Assembly: GCA_030425195.1 (NCBI GenBank)
Contig: JAUIAV010000012.1
Location: 62,001 to 126,000, forward strand
From: Gammaproteobacteria bacterium
GTDB taxonomy: Bacteria > Pseudomonadota > Gammaproteobacteria > Pseudomonadales > Azotimanducaceae
DNA length: 64,000 bases
Direction of reading: 5' to 3'
Shown here: one piece after another, positions 9,606 to 17,782 of the stretch
Numbering within the stretch: the first letter of the stretch is position 1
Layout of the letters: each line of letters begins with the position of its first letter
Program-made: the position numbers and the translations under genes
Notes under the pieces: model-generated
Seen by the model: only the letters and a program-made list of their open reading frames with translations
Database searches by the model: none
What the model was told of the DNA's origin: nothing

Positions 9606-10316
9606 TCATGAAGGCTTACATGTCGGGTACTTTAACTTGAGTTTCTTTAGTCCAACATGAGCAAACCCGCTATCGAGTTTAGATAGAACTACGACTGCAA
9701 GGCTTCCAAGAGTTTTCAGTGTCACTGTCCGAAGAGCCGGATCTAGTCGAAGGATATCGTCTGGAATACTCTCAACACGTCCTCCTATGCTTAGTCGATT
9801 CCTCTCGCTAACGGGAAATGAAAATCGAGAGCCAAGTTTGTGTTCGATTTTGTTCCCATTGAAGTAAGTCCATTCTCGTGACAACAGGGACGGATCGTTA
9901 TCGGTTCGCTGCGCGGCGATCAGAATGTCTGATCGTAGGCAAGGATTGGGAATCAATCCGAACTCGTGATCCATGATTGACACAGTTGGGAGCGAGGGTA
10001 GTTTGCGACTTAGACTGCCCCAGTAGGTGATCTTTCCCCGAAACTCCTGCATTGACTCGATGTCTCCAATAACGTCAGCAATGTAGTTTCTTGCGTCTTT
10101 CGCCTTCAGTCGGTGCCTGTGGGAAGAAAAGGGTCCTATGCACTGTACATACTCACTATCCTCTTTAAGGTTGTGAGCGAAGTACGCATGCAGTCCGGAC
10201 GGATGTGCCATATGTCCCGTTCCAACATCGATATCCCAAGACGAATCCAGCACTTTTTGCGATCCTGCGTCATTATTGAAGAATACGACTGTCCTATCGA
10301 TCAGTCTGTAGGACAT
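9606..10316 (-). CDS. Unknown protein upstream of the CqsS-like kinase
   Basis: I do not recognise this protein. From ATG 10316 it is 236 residues, soluble, without a clear signal peptide or membrane segment. It has a His-rich patch (FSSHRHRLKAKDARNY), a central segment DHEFGLIPNPCLRSDILIAAQ and a basic C-terminus (LKKLKLKYP). The frame is open to 10544, but the extra 76 residues look non-coding and would fill the divergent promoter region, so I chose 10316; the ribosome-binding site there is weak. Codon use is AT-rich like the rest of the island. Its position directly before the kinase suggests a role in the same pathway, such as signal perception, modification or a phosphorelay partner. That is inference from context only. 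Confidence 0.6.
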   Translation of the reverse strand: MSYRLIDRTVVFFNNDAGSQKVLDSSWDIDVGTGHMAHPSGLHAYFAHNLKEDSEYVQCIGPFSSHRHRLKAKDARNYIADVIGDIESMQEFRGKITYWGSLSRKLPSLPTVSIMDHEFGLIPNPCLRSDILIAAQRTDNDPSLLSREWTYFNGNKIEHKLGSRFSFPVSERNRLSIGGRVESIPDDILRLDPALRTVTLKTLGSLAVVVLSKLDSGFAHVGLKKLKLKYPTCKPS

Positions 10317-10559
10317 TATCCAGAGGGTAGGCCGTCTATCAGAGACTATCTGTCGCTTGACTAGTACCGTTTGTCTGGGGGCGCTGGGAGTGTCCGGTTG
10401 TGGTCGTATTATCAGGCTCAACCAAAGTGTGACGAAGTTCCCAAACCTAGGTTCTATGTCGTTCATAATTTGGATGCACACATTTGTATGTGCGAAACAG
10501 TCTTTGAAGGAGCAAGGAACTGGATGGGCGTCGGTTTGCCCCATCGATCTATCTGGAAG
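10317..10559. promoter_or_regulatory. Divergent intergenic region between the two operons of the signalling island
   Basis: These 243 bases separate the unknown protein/kinase operon (leftward) from the cyclase/acyltransferase/exporter/methyltransferase operon (rightward), so both promoters should lie here. The stretch is AT-richer than the chromosome average. I see no convincing sigma-70 pair on either strand. A perfect 10-base palindrome AACCTAGGTT sits at 10444-10453 and could be an operator half-site pair. A GG-N10-GC pattern at 10526-10539 resembles a sigma-54 promoter only loosely. Confidence 0.5.
10444..10453. repeat. Perfect 10-bp palindrome in the divergent promoter region
   Basis: AACCTAGGTT is identical to its reverse complement. 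It lies roughly midway between the two divergent operons of the signalling island, where a dimeric regulator acting on both would bind. Symmetry does not extend beyond ten bases. A site this short can occur by chance; only the location makes it worth recording. Confidence 0.35.
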
Positions 10560-11990
10560 ATGAAGTGGTTTGAGTCGACAATTTCTTGGCTTTTCCCAAC
10601 TATTCTGGTGGACGGGACACCATGGAAAAGCATGTGGGCTGAGAAGGACAAGGAATCTTTTCTGGCCACTGCCAAGATCTTCTACCCTGTCGCGGCATTA
10701 GTTTACGCACTCCATTTTTTCTTCTATGACTTGCCAAACAATCTTGAACCAATCGAGAGTTGGTTTCTCTTCCGGTTAGCGATGGTGAGCGTTGCATTGG
10801 TAACGCTTGGATTCTACCTGTCACCCCTCCGTCGGATACGGTGGTATAAGCTGCCTGCGATTGTCGCCTGTTGGTGTTTCTGTCAAGCGCAAGCGTATGT
10901 CGCTTACTGGTATGGCTTGGAAAGCTGGATTTTCTGTTATGTGATTTTAGCAGTAGTTGTCGTCTCTCTAAGAATGTCGGCGCTACTGAGCTCGTTTTTT
11001 GTTGCTTTCACGGTAAGTACACAGGCACCTGTTCTGCTAGATGGAGGGATAGCGGCAACATATATCTTTACCGGTTCGATGGTGGCCCTTGCATTCACGA
11101 TTGTTGCTCGATCCTCGTACTTAACAGAGGTCAAAACTTTTTTAGTTAATCAGGAGAATATTGCCGCCCAGAAGAAGATCATTGAGTTGAACTTAGACTT
11201 CTCAGAAAGGATCCGCTCCTTTATTCCTCGGGTCATAGCAGAACGCATGGAGGACTACGTGGAGCGCGCGAGAATGACCGTGCTTGAGGCCTCAATAGAG
11301 GTTCTCGCGCCTAAGAAGCAAGATGTCGCGTGTCTGTTTAGCGATATCAGAGGGTTTACTCAAGGCTCCAAAGATCTCGAGACCTTTGTCGGGCAGAGTG
11401 TTATGCCAGAAGTGAAAGTATGCTCAGACGCGGTTGAGAAGTTTCGGGGTATTCCGAGAAAGATCGGCGATCTTCTATTCGCCTATTATGACGATCCGAG
11501 TATTGACCGGAACATCTTGGGTGCAGTCCTTAGCGGCATGGAAATCGCCCGTCTTAATCATGATATGAATGCAACGTCATCAACGGTTCAGATCCACCGT
11601 TATGTACTGCTTTCTTGTGGGGAGGCGTTGGTGGGCAATCTCGGAGGATTGGACTCATCTATCGAGATCACTGCTCTCGGATCTCCGGTAAATCTGCTAA
11701 GTAGAGTGGATGAACTAACCAAGCACTCCCAGATGAAAGACATTCTAGAACCGGGAGATCTAATCCTTTGCGATCGGTCCGCCAAGACCATCTCAAGGCT
11801 GGTTCCGGATCTGGAGATGCGTAAGATACCCCTGCCCAAGGGGGTATCGATCCGAGACTTCCCGGAGGTGAGTTGTATATACTCGCTCAAAGCTACGGAC
11901 GCCAACTATTCGGCTGTTTCGAGGGCGCAAAGTCACATTCGAGAAGGGGAGTATGGAATCACAGGAAACCGAAAGCTCGACGCGGCGTAG
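10560..11990 (+). CDS. Six-TM class III adenylate/guanylate cyclase
   Basis: A 476-residue membrane cyclase making cAMP or cGMP. About six hydrophobic segments span residues 35-185, followed by a linker helix (QENIAAQKKIIELN) and the catalytic domain from residue 250. Metal-binding Asp262 is in FSDIRGFT and Asp304 in KIGDLLFAYY, with Lys301 beside it. The transition-state pair Asn378/Arg382 is in GSPVNLLSRVDEL. All key positions are present, so it is probably active. The motif EITALG, where many adenylate cyclases have DYT or similar, leaves base specificity open. ATG 10560 is preceded by CTGGAAG; the open frame back to 10371 would consume the promoter region. It overlaps the next gene by 38 bases. 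Confidence 0.85.
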   Translation: MKWFESTISWLFPTILVDGTPWKSMWAEKDKESFLATAKIFYPVAALVYALHFFFYDLPNNLEPIESWFLFRLAMVSVALVTLGFYLSPLRRIRWYKLPAIVACWCFCQAQAYVAYWYGLESWIFCYVILAVVVVSLRMSALLSSFFVAFTVSTQAPVLLDGGIAATYIFTGSMVALAFTIVARSSYLTEVKTFLVNQENIAAQKKIIELNLDFSERIRSFIPRVIAERMEDYVERARMTVLEASIEVLAPKKQDVACLFSDIRGFTQGSKDLETFVGQSVMPEVKVCSDAVEKFRGIPRKIGDLLFAYYDDPSIDRNILGAVLSGMEIARLNHDMNATSSTVQIHRYVLLSCGEALVGNLGGLDSSIEITALGSPVNLLSRVDELTKHSQMKDILEPGDLILCDRSAKTISRLVPDLEMRKIPLPKGVSIRDFPEVSCIYSLKATDANYSAVSRAQSHIREGEYGITGNRKLDAA

Positions 11991-13449
11991 CAAGTTCGAC
12001 GTTGATTTTCGTGCCATCCATTCTGCTATTCATCCTTCCGACATTCGAGACACCGACCGAGTTCTAGGTCGTATCCGCCGCAGAGATAGCGCTGCTGGTG
12101 AATTCATATCTATTCGTGTTTGGAAGCTAAGTCCTCTTGGGGTTGAGTTGGTTCAACCGGAAGGGGAGCAGACCTTTCAGAAAGGCGATCAGGTTGATCT
12201 GGAAATAACGCTTGCTGGACAGAGAACGCGTTTTGAAGGTCTGGTTGTCGATCTCGTAGAGACTGCGGAGTCGATCGAGTTGCTCGGAATCAGATTGTCC
12301 AAGCGAAGCGAAGAAGGCTTGCCGCAAGACGATCGTCGTCGTGCAACGCGATGGTTGTGTAGCGATGAGTTCCTGCCTACATGCATGGCTCCAACACCTG
12401 GCCGTTTCGATGACTTCGTGTACTTTCAGATTCGAGATATTTCGACTGACGGGATGCAACTTGTTTGCAGTTTGAGAAACAAGTTTCTAATCGCAGGTAT
12501 GAGGCTGAGGATCATTGCGGTTTTTCCCATGGGAAGTGTCACGAACCTGCAAGTTGAAATCACGCGCGTAGGAATTACCTCAATCGGCGGGAAAGATAAG
12601 CTGGTGGTCGGCGCGCGCTTCATTGAGTTGTCGGGATTTGCACGTCAGGCAATCGGTCAGTATTTGATCCAATTTGGGGACGTTGAATCCCTTGAGGCTC
12701 TGCGGTCCGAAGGTTTGGCACCAAAGTCGGTGTCATTGGGAGTTGACTTCTACATCTTGAAAAGTGAACAAGACTACCTAGAAGTCTTGGAGCTCAGGCG
12801 ACTTTCACACAGTCTTGATGGAAATCTGAAATTCGAAGTTTCTGCCTTCGATATGGGCGATATAAATGACGCAAGAGCCCGTATCGTAGTAGGCAAGTAT
12901 CGAGGCAAGGTCGTTGCCACCGCCAGAGTTCGATACAACGAACTTGATGAGCCTTTGGAGCATGAAGCGCATGTTGTCTGGCCCAAAGAATTGCCTAGGA
13001 GGGACCAGATTATAGAAGTGTCTCGCGTGGCAACGCACCCAGACTATAGAAGGAACGACCTGTTAGCAGCGCTGTTTCGATTCTCATGTCAGAACTGTGT
13101 TCAACCTGAGCGTCCTTGGGTGGTGGTTTCGTGTTTGGATCATATGGTCCCGTTTTATAAGAAGATTGGTTTTCACCAGACAGGTTTGCGACATACGGAG
13201 CCTATTTGGAAAGATGACCGAGTTCTTAACATTATGATTGTTAATATTTCTGAAATGGTACTAGGTCGCGATGTGAATCCGCTCTATTGGAACATGCTTT
13301 GGAAAGACCTGGCAGATCTGCTTATGGAACAACAGGCAGTTACTCCGACCGGTTTGGATAAGGTCAGACTGCTGGCGTACCGCTCGCTTTCTCCTGTGGT
13401 TGATTTTCTAGCAAAGGTTCGACGACCCAAGCGCAAGAAGACGAAATAG
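11953..13449 (+). CDS. Tandem PilZ protein fused to FeeM/AHL-synthase-like acyltransferase (GNAT)
   Basis: A 498-residue three-part protein. Residues 25-118 look like a degenerate PilZ-type beta barrel. Residues 126-242 are a PilZ domain with both c-di-GMP motifs intact, RRRATR (128-133) and DISTDG (162-167). Residues 260-455 form a GNAT-like domain of the N-acyl amino acid synthase/autoinducer synthase type. Its markers are LRRLSHSLDGN, KVVATARVRY, EVSRVATHPDYRR (355-366) and FYKKIGFHQTG. Such enzymes move an acyl chain from acyl-ACP to an amino acid or related amine. c-di-GMP binding may therefore gate signal synthesis. ATG 11953 has AAGGGGAG directly upstream, inside the cyclase gene. The exporter follows after 25 bases. 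Function is inferred; the acceptor substrate is unknown. Confidence 0.75.
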   Translation: MESQETESSTRRSKFDVDFRAIHSAIHPSDIRDTDRVLGRIRRRDSAAGEFISIRVWKLSPLGVELVQPEGEQTFQKGDQVDLEITLAGQRTRFEGLVVDLVETAESIELLGIRLSKRSEEGLPQDDRRRATRWLCSDEFLPTCMAPTPGRFDDFVYFQIRDISTDGMQLVCSLRNKFLIAGMRLRIIAVFPMGSVTNLQVEITRVGITSIGGKDKLVVGARFIELSGFARQAIGQYLIQFGDVESLEALRSEGLAPKSVSLGVDFYILKSEQDYLEVLELRRLSHSLDGNLKFEVSAFDMGDINDARARIVVGKYRGKVVATARVRYNELDEPLEHEAHVVWPKELPRRDQIIEVSRVATHPDYRRNDLLAALFRFSCQNCVQPERPWVVVSCLDHMVPFYKKIGFHQTGLRHTEPIWKDDRVLNIMIVNISEMVLGRDVNPLYWNMLWKDLADLLMEQQAVTPTGLDKVRLLAYRSLSPVVDFLAKVRRPKRKKTK

Positions 13450-13474
13450 TCAGGCTCGCTAGGGGAGCGCGGAA

Positions 13475-15724
13475 GTGCTGAAGTATCGTTGGTATGTTCT
13501 GGTCATTTTTACGGTTGTCTTACTATGGACATTGAAGGGTGCTTCGACCCTGGGACTAAATCCTAATAACCGAGTTTTCTTTGGGGAAGAAGATTCGCAG
13601 TTCTCGTCCCTACTTCGTTTTGAAGCGGACTTTGGTTCGAATACGAGCCTGCTGTTCGGTATCAGCTCAGACGCCGATGTTTCTCGAGATCCTGTGCTAG
13701 TCGACGCGGTGCGTTGGCTTACAGATCGCTCTTGGCGTATCGATGGCGTTACTCGCGTTGACTCAATTGCTACATATCCGTTTGGTGTGTACTCCGAAGA
13801 GTCGATTCGTCTGAGTAACTTGGCGGACGTTTTCTGCCCTGAAGTCTGTAGTGATCTGGGCCCAGAAGGCCTACTCAAAGAACACTTGGTTAGCCGGCTC
13901 ATCAGCGCTGATGGCCAGACTCTTTCTGTGATCGCATCCGTTGAATTGGATGTTGAAGATAGCGTGGCTGTTTCCCGTATCAGCGGCGAGGTCAAAGACT
14001 TGCGGGAAGAGTTTTCAGATGAATTTCCGAACCTGCGATTGTTTGTGACGGGCGCGGTTCCGATGATGCAAGCTTTCATGGACGCGTCGAATGCTGATCT
14101 GGGAGGGCTGCTGCTCATGGCAGTGGCCTTGTTCGTCCTATTGCTTTGGGTTTTTCTGAGGAGTCTGGCGCTTACGTCGATACTGGTCCTTATCGGCGTA
14201 GCATCGATAGTTATTACTATGGGGGTGGCAGGATGGCTTGGCCACACGGTGAACACCGCTACAGCCACAACACCGCTGGTAATTTTTACACTGGTAGTTG
14301 CCGGCTCGATGCACGTCTTTCTTTACCTTGCCAGAGAGCCTGCCGAAACGAGCGAGATGGTGCTTGCTTCAATCCAAAGAGCTTATGCAGCGAATTTGCG
14401 ACCTGTTCTACTTGCCGCTGCGACGTCCATCGTAGGGCTTCTTTCGCTTGTTTTTGTCTCGGCGCCCCCGATCAAGGAACTTGGGATACTGTCCGCCTTT
14501 GGCGTGTTTGTGGGAACAACACTGCTACTGACAGTCGCGCCGTGTCTTCTTGCAATGATGAATCGAGTGCGGCCCTCAAAGATGGTGGTTGTTGTTCAGC
14601 GACTGCTCAACAATCAAGCGAGGAGAATCGAGGCTCGATCGGAGCGTCCGGCATGGTTTGCAGCGCTGTTTGCTATGTTAGTTTGTCTCCTGCCTTTGAT
14701 GGCAATCGACGAAGATTTCGTTCGATACTTTGGAGAAACGAACAAGTTCCGGCATGATTCTGAGCAGATGACTGAGAGGCTCGCAGGTCCCTACCATGTT
14801 GAGGTGCTTGTAGATACTGGAGCAGCAGGAGGTATCTACAATCCCGAAGTGATCCGGGTTGTGGATGCTCTTGCTGAGCATTTCCGCTCTGATTTGCGTG
14901 TTGCAAATGTGCTTTCTGTGGCGGACATATTGAGAGAAGTCGCTTTGGCGCTCGACAATCGCGAATCTTTGGAGGGCTTGGATGCTGACTCTCTAGCCCA
15001 GTTCTTCCTCTCATTTGAGCTTGCTCTTGAGAAGGGTCAAAGCACGACCGATTTTGTCGATGTGGATCATCGATATGTGAGGGTATCGGTTCTTTTCGGC
15101 GATGTGTCCATGACCGACATAAGAGAGTTCGAGAGTCAAGCCTATGACTGGGCTGCGACAGAGTTGCCGCGTAACTTGTCGCTGATCGTAACGGGAGAGG
15201 GTGTGCCTACTGCTCATCTCTCTGGGAATTCCATTCGACAGTTGATGACTGGTATCGCCTTAAGTCTGGCGTTCTCTTCGCTGCTTATTGGCTGGATTTA
15301 CCAAAACATGCGTATCGTACTAGTCATGTTGTTGGGAATATCTGTTCCTGTGCTGTCCGGGTTCGGAATTTGGGCGGCTCTAGTGGGCGAAATCGGTATG
15401 GCTGCAACCTTGGTAATTGCCGTTACTATTGGTGTGGTTATTGATGACGCGATTCATCTGCTGTATCGGTTTCATGACGGGATCAGGGAATTAGGCCTTT
15501 CGGCGGATGAGGCCGCGGGCTATAGCGTTCATCGAACGGCTACCGCGATTGTTACGACATCGGTCGTATTGTCGGGTGGTTTTTCGTTGTTAATGCTATC
15601 CGAGTTCGAGATGAACTCTGCATTTGGAATCTGCTCGGCGCTGGTAATTGTGATGGCGCTTGTGTACAACACGGCGCTCATGCCCAGGTCCCTAGTCTGG
15701 GCTATGGGCAGAAACACAAAGTAG
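13475..15724 (+). CDS. RND/MMPL-type exporter (COG1033-like)
   Basis: A 749-residue inner-membrane transporter with two similar halves. Each half has one N-terminal TM, a large periplasmic loop (residues 25-205 and 410-595) and a block of about five TMs. The second half has the usual acidic pair in GVVIDDAIHLLYRF. In the first half the matching place reads VVAGSMHVFLYL, without an acid, so proton coupling may rest on the second half. Family members export lipids or acyl-containing small molecules, fitting export of the product of the preceding acyltransferase. The start is GTG 13475, with AGGGGAG seven bases upstream. It lies 25 bases after the acyltransferase and 13 before the methyltransferase. 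Confidence 0.85.
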   Translation: MLKYRWYVLVIFTVVLLWTLKGASTLGLNPNNRVFFGEEDSQFSSLLRFEADFGSNTSLLFGISSDADVSRDPVLVDAVRWLTDRSWRIDGVTRVDSIATYPFGVYSEESIRLSNLADVFCPEVCSDLGPEGLLKEHLVSRLISADGQTLSVIASVELDVEDSVAVSRISGEVKDLREEFSDEFPNLRLFVTGAVPMMQAFMDASNADLGGLLLMAVALFVLLLWVFLRSLALTSILVLIGVASIVITMGVAGWLGHTVNTATATTPLVIFTLVVAGSMHVFLYLAREPAETSEMVLASIQRAYAANLRPVLLAAATSIVGLLSLVFVSAPPIKELGILSAFGVFVGTTLLLTVAPCLLAMMNRVRPSKMVVVVQRLLNNQARRIEARSERPAWFAALFAMLVCLLPLMAIDEDFVRYFGETNKFRHDSEQMTERLAGPYHVEVLVDTGAAGGIYNPEVIRVVDALAEHFRSDLRVANVLSVADILREVALALDNRESLEGLDADSLAQFFLSFELALEKGQSTTDFVDVDHRYVRVSVLFGDVSMTDIREFESQAYDWAATELPRNLSLIVTGEGVPTAHLSGNSIRQLMTGIALSLAFSSLLIGWIYQNMRIVLVMLLGISVPVLSGFGIWAALVGEIGMAATLVIAVTIGVVIDDAIHLLYRFHDGIRELGLSADEAAGYSVHRTATAIVTTSVVLSGGFSLLMLSEFEMNSAFGICSALVIVMALVYNTALMPRSLVWAMGRNTK

Positions 15725-15737
15725 TAGGAGCAGCCGG

Positions 15738-16520
15738 TTGTCCACAAGTCAAGAAGAAGTACTGCTAAGACCTCACTCTACTGAGATGGAGCCGGGGATC
15801 GATTGGGACGCTTATGCCACTCAATATGATCTCATGGCTAAGTACAACCCTAGCTATCACGAGAACATTGAGCTACTACGCGGCGGACTTGACAGATGGG
15901 GGGTGCCTTCAGACGCGGAGATATGCGATCTAGGGGCGGGCACCGGCAACTATATTTCAGCACTGTTTCGTGCCCGACCTCAGGCAACCTATACGCATGT
16001 CGACTTCGATTCGGTTATGAACGACATAGCACGAGACAAGTATAAGAGTCTTGGGTTAGAGCGGGTTTCGATCCACGAAGCCTATGTGCAACGGGCGGAG
16101 TTTCCGGATGAATCCTTCGATTTGGTCATCTGCGTCAATGCACTATATGCGATGTCTCCGCAGGAACCGATTCTCGATAAAATTCGAAACTGGTTGAAAC
16201 CTGGTGGTGTCTTCTTCGTCATAGACTTCGGTCGCCGGTTTCGGATGATCGATTGGGGTTGGTATTTCATCAGCAGTATGATCAGGAATCATGGCGTTGC
16301 CGAATGCGCACGGTTCCTTCTGAGTTGCGCGGAAATCTACAAGCAAAATTCCAGAGGATCGAAGAATCAACAGGATGGTGCTTACTGGCTGCACTCGACG
16401 ACGGAATTCGGTTCTGCGTTGACAGAGGCAGGATTCGAGGTTGAAGAGCTACAGCCATGCTACCGTGATTACTGTGATCTGGCAGTGTGTAGAAAGCCGA
16501 TCAGCCAGCCACAACCTTAA
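15738..16520 (+). CDS. Class I SAM-dependent methyltransferase
   Basis: A 260-residue class I methyltransferase. SAM motif I is EICDLGAGTGNY (61-72), followed by THVDF and the acidic post-motif region DLVICVNALYAMSP, then WLKPGGVFFVIDFG. No membrane segment is clear, though the C-terminal half has hydrophobic patches (WGWYFISSMIR). It ends the cyclase/acyltransferase/exporter operon, 13 bases after the exporter. I start it at TTG 15738, which has AGGAG with seven-base spacing; ATG 15786 is an alternative that loses 16 residues. In context it could methylate the acyl signal or its carboxyl group, which is inference. Its last 20 bases overlap the convergent RidA gene. Confidence 0.85.
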   Translation: MSTSQEEVLLRPHSTEMEPGIDWDAYATQYDLMAKYNPSYHENIELLRGGLDRWGVPSDAEICDLGAGTGNYISALFRARPQATYTHVDFDSVMNDIARDKYKSLGLERVSIHEAYVQRAEFPDESFDLVICVNALYAMSPQEPILDKIRNWLKPGGVFFVIDFGRRFRMIDWGWYFISSMIRNHGVAECARFLLSCAEIYKQNSRGSKNQQDGAYWLHSTTEFGSALTEAGFEVEELQPCYRDYCDLAVCRKPISQPQP

Positions 16521-16881
16521 TCTCAACCCGAGCCCCAGGAATCGCCAGGTCCGTGCACCCGATGGCGGTCCAGGCCGGCCAGGGCTCCGAAAGAAACTCG
16601 TCCCGCACCTTCATGAAGGCGCCCAGGTGATCGTGCATGTTCACGTGGTAGCTGGTGTACTCGAGAATGTGCTCGAATCCCTTGCCTGCCTCCGCGAGCA
16701 CAGCACCGATACCCTGCCAGGCATTGCGGAACTCATCCTCCGGTGAAATCGGGGAGCCATCCGGATTGGCTCCGATCTGCCCGGAGAGGATGAGCAGGCC
16801 GTTTGCACGGGCGGCTGCGGAGAAATGGAAGGTATCAGCCGTCTTCTTGTGAGCGGCTGGGTTCACGACATCGATCGGCAT
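16501..16881 (-). CDS. RidA/YjgF family protein (enamine/imine deaminase-like)
   Basis: A 126-residue RidA-family protein; relatives hydrolyse reactive enamine/imine intermediates from PLP enzymes and form trimers. The features LLILSGQIGANPDG and the C-terminal PAWTAIGCTDLAIPGARVEIKVVA are typical. The conserved arginine that binds the substrate carboxylate in RidA itself is not evident in the usual place (GCTDLAIPGA instead of V-arginine-leucine), so it may belong to another Rid subfamily. ATG 16881 has GGGAG upstream; an ATG seven codons earlier has none. GC content returns to the chromosomal level here, marking the right edge of the island. Confidence 0.88.
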   Translation of the reverse strand: MPIDVVNPAAHKKTADTFHFSAAARANGLLILSGQIGANPDGSPISPEDEFRNAWQGIGAVLAEAGKGFEHILEYTSYHVNMHDHLGAFMKVRDEFLSEPWPAWTAIGCTDLAIPGARVEIKVVAG

Positions 16882-16966
16882 CTTCTCTGCTCCCGATTCC
16901 ATTGAGTGATGCGGCAGATCTTAGAATATGACTGCATGCAGAGTAACCGCTGGTACATAATGGGAT

Positions 16967-17782
16967 ATGCTTCAGTTTTCCCCAGCGGTCGCGGTTTCAG
17001 CGCCGCAGCGAATCGAACTGCTTGAGTTTGCGAAAGCCGCTGCCATTGAGGCGGGGGCCAGCACGCTGCCTTTCTTCCGGACAGAGACGATCATTGAGAA
17101 CAAGCTGAGCGATGGCGGGTTCGATCCGGTTACGGAGGCCGATAAGGCCGCGGAGCTGGTGCTCCGGGAACGGATCAGAGCGCGCTACCCTGCGCATGGA
17201 ATCTGCGGCGAAGAGTTCGGACTGGAGGAGGGTGACGGACTCACCTGGGTGATCGATCCCATCGATGGGACACGGGCGTTCATGAGCGGCATGCTCCACT
17301 GGGGACTGTTGCTGGGCCTGTTCAATGGCGAGCGTCCTGTGGTCGGGGTCATGTACCAGCCCTACACGGGGGAGCTCTGGAGCGGAGATGGCAGTCGGGC
17401 CGAGTTTCAGCGCGGTGATCTGGTTCGGGCGCTTCATACCCGGGACTGTCTGCAGCTCGATCAGGCGGTGCTCACAACCACGTCGCCCAAATACTTCAGA
17501 GGCGCGGAAAGCGAGGGGTTCCATCGCCTGGAGTCAGAAGTGAAGCTCTCGAAATACGGTGGGGACTGCTACATCTACGGCATGCTCGCGATGGGTTTCG
17601 TCGATCTGGCGACTGATGGCACGCTGAATCCCTATGACATCCAGGGGTTGATCCCCATCATCGAAGGTGCAGGCGGGGTGGTGAGCACCTATGCGGGAGA
17701 GAATCCCAGCCTGGGGGGAACCGTACTCGCATCGGCCAACGAGACGCTGCATCGGCGGGCCCTCGAGGTACTGAACGCCTGA
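16967..17782 (+). CDS. Inositol-monophosphatase family phosphatase (HisN-like)
   Basis: A 271-residue Mg-dependent phosphatase of the IMPase family. Metal-site motifs are DPVTEADK (53-60), GEEFG (81-85) and WVIDPIDGTRAF (94-105). The C-terminal NPYDIQGLIPIIEGAGGV replaces the usual WD motif in the manner of histidinol-phosphate phosphatases. The reaction is either histidinol phosphate to histidinol or removal of phosphate from an inositol or nucleotide phosphate. No histidine genes are nearby, so the pathway remains open. The ribosome-binding site before ATG 16967 is weak. It is followed by a long non-coding stretch. Confidence 0.87.
   Translation: MLQFSPAVAVSAPQRIELLEFAKAAAIEAGASTLPFFRTETIIENKLSDGGFDPVTEADKAAELVLRERIRARYPAHGICGEEFGLEEGDGLTWVIDPIDGTRAFMSGMLHWGLLLGLFNGERPVVGVMYQPYTGELWSGDGSRAEFQRGDLVRALHTRDCLQLDQAVLTTTSPKYFRGAESEGFHRLESEVKLSKYGGDCYIYGMLAMGFVDLATDGTLNPYDIQGLIPIIEGAGGVVSTYAGENPSLGGTVLASANETLHRRALEVLNA

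Noticed and set aside
10355-10368. Sigma-54-like GG-N10-GC pattern on the minus strand before the unknown gene
   Set aside because: The -12 half is AAGC and the -24 half lacks the leading T; too weak to call.
10525-10540. GG-N10-GC pattern resembling a sigma-54 promoter before the cyclase gene
   Set aside because: Only TGG and TTGC match, the leader would be about nine bases, and this spacing pattern occurs often by chance.
10371-10559. Earlier start for the cyclase
   Set aside because: It would remove the divergent promoter region and adds residues without family support.
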